Origin: Coprinopsis marcescibilis
Lineage: Eukaryota; Basidiomycota; Agaricomycetes; Agaricales; Psathyrellaceae
NCBI GenBank assembly: GCA_004369085.1
Contig: ML210154.1
Location: forward strand, 126,605-190,604
Length of the DNA: 64,000 nt
Reading direction: 5' to 3'
Position 1 is the first letter of the stretch, and every line of letters begins with the position of its first letter. Made by a program: the position numbers and the translations under genes. The notes below the pieces were generated by a model. It was not told the DNA's origin. It made no database searches and saw only the letters and a program-made list of their open reading frames with translations. This document shows, piece by piece, positions 58,380-64,000 of this stretch.

Positions 58380-60737
58380 TCATTCATCATCCATCGCATA
58401 CAGATCCACAAACCCAACACTCGTACTCGAGTTACTCCTACTCCCCTTCTTCTTCCTCCCCCCACCACTTCTCCTCCCAACCCCAGCCGCAGCCGCAGCC
58501 ACACCAACCTGTACGTTCGGCGGATCCACAACCATCCCAACACCTCCCGTGCCAGCATAACTACTACTCCTCGAATGCATCGGCAACGGCACCTGCATCG
58601 GAGAATGCACAGGAGAATGCACAGGAGAGCCCACAGCACTCGTGCTCCCACTCCCACCACTACCACCACCATACCTCAACGCCCGATCAACCATCATCAA
58701 ACTCTGCGCCATACTCTCCATATTCGCCCGAATCGTGCTCCCCGTGCTCCCCACGCTCCCGAAGGAGCCTACAGAAACAGCCGAATCGAGGCTCGAGACA
58801 GAGTTGATCCGCGTAGGCACAACCACACCACTCTGGCCTTGCCTATGTCCAACCCCGTTATGCCCATGTCCTCCGACAAACTCGTACCCACCCACGACAG
58901 GACTGGAAGTGAGAGACCCAGGCGGCGAGTCTGTATAGAGCACCTGAGGATGCGAGCCGAAGAACCGCGCACCAACCGCCACAGACCCGGACCCAGAAGC
59001 AGCCCTGGACGCCGACCCCCTCCGCGAGGCCGATTCACTCCCACTCCCGCTCCCACTCGCACTGCCCGAATCCGAGTCGTACTGCACCTGCACCTGCCCC
59101 TGCATATGGAGCGTGGCCGACCTCACCGGCCTCGACCGCGCTCCTTCCCCGTTCGCATTCTTTAGGTTGGAGCTCAAGTTCGAGGTCGATGGGCTGGAGC
59201 TAGCACTCGCACTCGCAGGAGACGAAGGCGAAAGCGTCTGCAAGATCGTGCCCTCCGCAAGATGCTCCAACTGGCCCCGCTGTCTCTGCTGTCCCAGTCC
59301 ATGCCCGTGTTGACCCAAACCTAGAACTACACCCTGGCCATTCGAACTCTGATTATGCCCCAAAGAGCCCAACGACCTAGCCCTCTGCTGCTGCTGAGAC
59401 CCCCTGCGCACCCCCACCACGCCTTCACCCGCCTCCTCCTCGGCTTCTTCAGCCAAGGCGACCAGCCCCGAGCGTCCCACTGCAAGTCCGTGCGGTTGTA
59501 GTTGCTGGTGTTGGTGTTGATGGTGGTGTGGATACTGCGCACGAAGACGTTCCTCCTCCTGCTCCTGTTCCTGGCCTTGTGTCATCCGTGGCTGCACCTG
59601 GGGCTCCTCTTGCTCATCCATTGTCACCGGCTGCTGTTGCTGTTCGTGTCCATCCGCATCCGCATTGGCATTAGAATTGGCACCAGCACTGACAACACCC
59701 CTCCGCCTCAACCTCGTCAGGCTCCTCAACCTCCTCGGAAAGCTCGGGAACCGTCTATGAGCCGGCCCAGCTAGGCCCTCCGAATCCGCCGGCTCTCCCA
59801 GATTGTCCCTCCCTTCCCTCCCTTCCATCGCATCGCTCCCACTCCCTTCCCTTGCTTCATTCCCACCGCCGCCACTAGCACCAGCACCATCCCTCACACC
59901 AGCCCGCCTCCCACTCCTCGTCCCCGCACCCGCACCCGCACGCAAACTCAAACTCCTCAGCCTCCTCGGCAGCCCCAAAAGCTGCGCCTGCAAACGCCTC
60001 TTCGACCCGCCCTTCATAGCAGCACCCACACCCGCGCCTACAGGCGAGATGGGCGGCGGCGTCGTAGCCTGCCGCGCAAGCGGCGAAGGCTTGAAGCTGC
60101 GGTGCGTCGTTGTCGTCGGCGTTGGCGGTGGGATCTGGAGGCGCGGGTTCGGGCGTTGTTGTTCCTGTTCCTGCCGCTGCTGTTGATGTTGAGGGTGCAG
60201 GTGAGAAGGTTGGGATTGAGTCCGGGCTCGGCTCTTCGCCTTCTTGGAACCGTCCCGCGACGGAGAGCGCGACGGGGCGCGCGGGGACACGTCCCAGACG
60301 TCTCTCCACCTCCCCTCTGCCTGTAGCTCTTCCTTTAGCTCTGCCTGTAGTTCTGCCTCTTGTGCATCCCCGTCCCATTCCCCGTCGCTCCCCTCCCACA
60401 AACGCGGCGCGTCCTCCGGCGCGTACAGGTCAAAGCTCTGCGTGTCCCCCGAGGAATACGAACGCGAATACGAACGTGGGGGCTTGGAGGGCTTTTGGTT
60501 GTTGTATTGGTCCTGGTTGTACCGGTGGTACTGGCGGTCGTATGGATTCACCTCTGCCTCTGCGTCCGTGTTTGCGTTTGAGTGGGGGTGGGGGTAGGTG
60601 ATGCTGCGGGGTACGACCTCTCCCTCCGCCGTCGTCCTCCGCTGAGCTCCCCCGCTACTGCTGCTGCTGCTGCCACTCCCGAATCCAAAGGCAAAAGCGC
60701 TAAGGTGGGTCTGGTCCGCGCCGTTCCGCACGCGCAT
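58380..60737 (-). CDS. Unrecognised low-complexity protein, 785 residues, single exon
   Basis: An uninterrupted frame from ATG 60737 (MRVRNGADQTHLSAFAFGFG) to the stop at 58380. Most of it is disordered: Ser/Gly runs, Gln tracts (HQQQRQEQEQQ, HQHQHQQLQPHG) and Ser-Ala-Gly repeats. Non-repetitive islands are QSFDLYAPEDAPRLWEGSDG near residue 99, two basic amphipathic pieces LLGLPRRLRSLSLR and RFPSFPRRLRSLTRLRRR, and the C-terminus SVGFVDLYAMDDE, which echoes the first island (DLYAxxD). A stop-free 2.36 kb in GC-biased repeats can arise by chance, and an antisense frame also exists, but the short conserved-looking islands favour this strand. The family is unknown, perhaps fungal-specific and nuclear. 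Confidence 0.6.
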   Translation of the reverse strand: MRVRNGADQTHLSAFAFGFGSGSSSSSSGGAQRRTTAEGEVVPRSITYPHPHSNANTDAEAEVNPYDRQYHRYNQDQYNNQKPSKPPRSYSRSYSSGDTQSFDLYAPEDAPRLWEGSDGEWDGDAQEAELQAELKEELQAEGRWRDVWDVSPRAPSRSPSRDGSKKAKSRARTQSQPSHLHPQHQQQRQEQEQQRPNPRLQIPPPTPTTTTHRSFKPSPLARQATTPPPISPVGAGVGAAMKGGSKRRLQAQLLGLPRRLRSLSLRAGAGAGTRSGRRAGVRDGAGASGGGGNEAREGSGSDAMEGREGRDNLGEPADSEGLAGPAHRRFPSFPRRLRSLTRLRRRGVVSAGANSNANADADGHEQQQQPVTMDEQEEPQVQPRMTQGQEQEQEEERLRAQYPHHHQHQHQQLQPHGLAVGRSGLVALAEEAEEEAGEGVVGVRRGSQQQQRARSLGSLGHNQSSNGQGVVLGLGQHGHGLGQQRQRGQLEHLAEGTILQTLSPSSPASASASSSPSTSNLSSNLKNANGEGARSRPVRSATLHMQGQVQVQYDSDSGSASGSGSGSESASRRGSASRAASGSGSVAVGARFFGSHPQVLYTDSPPGSLTSSPVVGGYEFVGGHGHNGVGHRQGQSGVVVPTRINSVSSLDSAVSVGSFGSVGSTGSTIRANMESMAQSLMMVDRALRYGGGSGGSGSTSAVGSPVHSPVHSPMQVPLPMHSRSSSYAGTGGVGMVVDPPNVQVGVAAAAAGVGRRSGGGRKKKGSRSNSSTSVGFVDLYAMDDE

Positions 60738-62467
60738 CGTGGATGGCTTTGAAGGACTTGGCGATTCCAGTGTCGGGTTCGGTGTTGTGTTGGTGTTGGT
60801 GTTGGTTTGATTTTGGTTTTGATTATGTGTTGGTTATGTGGCGTAGATATGTAGTCGATGTCGAATGTGAAAAGTTGAGATCGAGCACTTTGTGTTGGCT
60901 CGCTTTGCCCCTAAGTTATGTCCCGCTTGTTGGAGGCTGCGGATGCGAGAGTGGGTTGATGGGCTGTTGGTTGGGGACGCAGGAAGGAGAGCCAATTGGG
61001 TGAGGGTGGTGAAGTAATAGTGAGGTAAGAAGTATCCGTTCGTTCGTTCGTTGTACAAGCCGAGGAAGCCGGATCGCAGTAACCGCACGTTTCGTTCATT
61101 CATTCGTTCGTTCGGAAGTTGCACCAAAGCAATCACAGTAACAACGCACACACATATAAAAAAACAGGGACAAAAACAGTCAGTAAAGCGCCAAAACCCC
61201 AAACCCCAGCCAAGTACTAGAATAGTACTAGTACCCCGGCGCTCGTCGAGCCCACAAGCTACCAGATGTTGAATGAATAAGCAACTCACAGGTTGTGTTA
61301 TTTTCGTGTTATCCCCTCTGGCTATGTACGACTCTGGGTTTGCTCGTGTGGATGACGTGTAGTTGGTTTCGATTTGCGATGGGTTGCAACTTGATAGATC
61401 TTGGAAAGTTCAAGTTGTACGGTGCGTGTGGTTGAGGATGAGGCGGGTTCGTGGATGTCCTAACCCTACTAGTGAACGTTAAACGTTACACTCTTGCTCT
61501 TGCTCTTGCTAGTACGATCTGCGTTCGCTTGCCTGCGCAAAAGTTGGGGACGAGGCGCTGAAACTGTTGTTGATGATATGTGATCTTGTTGTCGTCGGAG
61601 CAAAGGAGGAATCAAATTGAGAAGAAAAGAAGAAAAGAAGGAAGGAAGGAACAGTCTAGAATTTAGATCCAGGGCCGCGGATTGGAGAGTTGTTCGTCAC
61701 GGCGAGGTGGGGTTCCCGTGTTCCGAGTGAGTGAGTGAGCGCGATGCGAGTTCGGCTTGTGATTGGTGTGCAATGGGAATGCAAGTAATAGGTTTAGGGC
61801 GATGGGAAGGTCCGGTGTGAGGCGCAGGGCAGGGCGAGCGATGGGGTGGTCAACAACCAGCGCGGGCGGACGGACGCTTGCAACGTTCAAAACTCAAAAC
61901 GAACAGCAGAGAGCGCAACGAAGGCTAAAAGCTTGGGAAGGGAGCCAGTACTTAAGCGGTGGGCGGCGGTGGTGTCCCTTTACATATGTTTCGTCAGCAA
62001 ACATCCACAACAACCCTACGAAACGTCACCGGAACCTTCCAAGTTACTGATTCCTGGCAGAAGGCTGATGATGCCCAAAAGGGCGCTGGCAGGCCGGGTT
62101 GCCGTTTGGCAGTTCATTTGCTTTTTGGGGGGCGCGGACCACGGAGCGCTCGTCCGGCGCTGCCTTTCTGTGGACTGGCGCTGAGCGCTGAGCGCTGGTG
62201 AAGTTGTTTGAGCCTTGGATAGGAGTCGTATGGCATCGCCTTGAAGATATTATCAAGAAATCACGGCGAGCCATGGTGTCGGAGTCCTCTGATGAAAAGG
62301 CACGGCGGGGAGAAGATGTCGGGAATAGACACTTTTAGTTCGTCGGGAATACGGCGAACGTTGCATTTCGAGAGGACCGCACGTTCTGTCGGCTATCAAG
62401 CCAGACAAGCGACGTCATGTCCACGTGCCGGATGAATTGGTAAGCAAGCGTCTCTCATCGTCGATGG
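60738..62467. promoter_or_regulatory. 1.7-kb divergent intergenic region
   Basis: It lies between the starts of the low-complexity gene and the cyclin, so it should hold both promoters and 5' UTRs. It has short tandem tracts: TTCG units at about 61038-61050 and again at about 61092-61110, CTTGCT units at about 61494-61510, and GAGCGCT repeats at about 62183-62198. No gene was recognised. Confidence 0.45.
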
Positions 62468-64000
62468 ATGGACCCAAACTCTGCAGATAACTTTTTTTTT
62501 TCTGCTTCTCATTATCATGGCGAACTGAGAGACAACAGGATGCTAGCATTTATCCATCCATCCGTGTCTTCGCCTGCAGGACCAATTGCCGTCCAGCAGA
62601 ACAACAGCAGCAACAATAACAACAACAACCTGAACAACAACAGAGACGGGAGTCTGAGCACATCGAGCATGAACGCCAAACACGTCGCGATCGCTGTCCC
62701 CCGGCCCGCAGCCAAACCATACGCATCGTCCTCCTCCCGCTCACATCCCATGCAATTCCACCGACCTCCTCCAATTCCATTGTCCTCCTCGTCCTCCTAC
62801 TCGGACTCTACCCCCTTGAACAGACAGCGCGGCTCCAGCAGAGACCACATCCAATTCACCCACCAGGTGCCCCCCTCCAGGAGCACAAGCAGCACAACTC
62901 CCACAGCAGCCACTGCATCGCAGAGACACACAGCCCCCCACCCACTAGTGGCGCCACAGCAAGCGCCACCCCTATCTACCGCTGCTGCTACCCCGCCCTC
63001 CTCGTCCTCCTCCTCATCATGGATAACGACCAGCCTCTCCAGCTCGTCGCAGCCTACACCGAGTACACCCACCACAACCTCCTCCATCTCCTACGACATC
63101 AGCGCCTACAGCTCCTCAGATCTACTCAAACTCCTCGCATCACTCCTAACCCAGATAGCATCCACAAACGACGCGCTAACCGCCTCCTCCCCGCGCTCCC
63201 GATCGTCCCACTCGCCCACCTCACCCACCTCGCCAACGGACACGCACCACGCCCGTCCGCCGATCTGGTACACCCTCACCACGGCCTCGCGGCACGCCCT
63301 GAGCACCCCCACGAGCACCCTCACCTTCCACGCCCGCAACATCCCCAGCATCTCCCTCGAAGCATACCTCCTGCGCATACTCAAGTACTGCCCCACCACG
63401 AACCACGTCTTTCTCAGTTTGCTCGTTTATTTCGACCGGATGGCGCGGTTGAGCGGGGAGGTGGAGGGGGAGGGCGTCGGTGCGGGGTGTACGGTGTGTG
63501 CTGCGGGGACGGAGGAGGGACGGGGACAGAGGGACGCCGCGGCGGACCCAATGCACATGCAAGTCGACCCGCCCTCTCCATCTCCCTCTTCCACCACGCA
63601 ACCCCAACCCCACGCATGCCCGCACCACCCACCAACAGACACCCAAACCCCTCCCCCCGCCTCCAAAGCCTTCGTAATCGACAGCTACAACATCCACCGC
63701 CTCGTAATCGCCGGCGTGACCGTCGCATCCAAGTTCTTCAGCGACGTCTTCTACACCAACGGCCGCTATGCCAAAGTGGGCGGCCTGCCCCTCGGCGAGC
63801 TCAACCAGCTGGAGCTGCAGTTTTTGCTGCTGAATGATTTCAGGCTCGTCATCGGCAGGGGCGAGATGGAGCGGTGAGTGATGTCGTTTGTGGTGTGTGC
63901 AAATGCAAATGCTGATTTGGGGTTGTGTAGGTACGCGGAGCAGCTTATACTGTTTAGTAAGAGTCAGGCGAATCCGATTGTGGTGCGCATGGAGAGGGTG
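62468..64000 (+). CDS. PHO80-like (Pho85-type) cyclin, 3' end beyond window
   Basis: Cyclin of the Pho80/PCL group, expected to activate a Pho85-like CDK in phosphate or stress signalling. ATG 62468 (MDPNSADNFFFSASHYHGEL); an out-of-frame ATG at 62464 opens a 9-codon-scale overlapping frame. The N-terminal 200 residues are Ser/Thr/Pro/Asn-rich. The cyclin box begins TFHARNIPSISLEAYLLRIL, then KYCPTTNHVFLSLLVYFDRM, is interrupted by a low-complexity insert of about 75 residues (GEVEGEGVGAGC to TQTPPPA), and resumes FVIDSYNIHRLVIAGVTVAS, KFFSDVFYTNGRYAKVGGLP and LGELNQLELQFLLLNDFRL. An intron at about 63876-63930 joins MER to YAEQLILFSKSQANPIVVRM. The rest is cut by the window end. Confidence 0.88.

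Noticed and set aside
58323..59165. 280-residue plus-strand frame antisense to the low-complexity gene
   Set aside because: Its composition (Arg/Pro/His/Thr) is that of an antisense read of GC-rich repeats, with no motif islands.
1..64000. tRNA genes
   Set aside because: I looked for B-box GGTTCGANTCC-like strings with a partner A-box. Isolated GGTTC matches (for example near 9584, 10183, 57570) had no acceptor-stem pairing I could see; a tRNA scan would be decisive.

Overview
The window is nuclear DNA from a filamentous basidiomycete, most likely a mushroom-forming agaricomycete. The support is dense multi-exon genes with 50-70 nt GT-AG introns, class I hydrophobins, several divergent F-box/leucine-rich genes, P450 paralogs and a KDM3-type JmjC protein. 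I cannot name the genus. There are about 27 credible protein genes on both strands, three assembly gaps (20041-20050, 38160-38554, 52598-52737) and several gene-poor stretches. No tRNA, rRNA, CRISPR or intact transposon was recognised. || Layout: 1-2100 is the 5' part of a cytochrome P450 (minus, cut by the window edge). 2540-9099 holds a WDR89-like WD40 protein, calcineurin B (CNB1) and the COMPASS subunit SWD1. 9100-13495 is a gene-poor desert. 13496-17059 is a KDM3-like JmjC protein and 17609-18980 a mitochondrial FLX1-type carrier. 20307-22628 is a second P450, a paralog of the first, in opposite orientation. 22927-35693 is rich in RNA and ribosome genes: eL18 (minus), a TRA2-like SR protein, the NUG1/GRN1 nucleolar GTPase, an F-box gene, and the divergent pair RRP4 / NOP9. 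36172-39858 has two unrecognised proteins flanking tandem repeats, a gap and a G-rich hexanucleotide array. 40070-46318 has an ADAL-type deaminase, an alpha/beta hydrolase, a phosphotransferase-like protein and SCO1. 48521-51309 has an F-box-like/LRR gene and SEC11. || The most dynamic part is 51.7-57.2 kb. Two near-identical hydrophobins stand head to head as arms of a roughly 860-bp inverted repeat around a gap. A relict 3' end of a third hydrophobin, including the same 3'-UTR intron, lies beside one arm, followed at once by a 1.7-kb tandem duplication of an F-box gene. The right end has a very low-complexity 785-residue protein and, divergently, a PHO80-like cyclin cut by the window edge. 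|| Functional themes: ribosome biogenesis and RNA processing (eL18, NUG1, RRP4, NOP9, TRA2), chromatin (SWD1, JmjC), signalling (CNB1, cyclin), mitochondria (FLX1, SCO1), secretion (SEC11) and lineage-specific surface and F-box genes. I found no convincing new enzymatic system. The most novel-looking items are the hydrophobin inverted duplication with its relict, the coding module duplicated inside the 39111-39858 gene, and the palindrome-bearing leader repeats at about 36000-36165.
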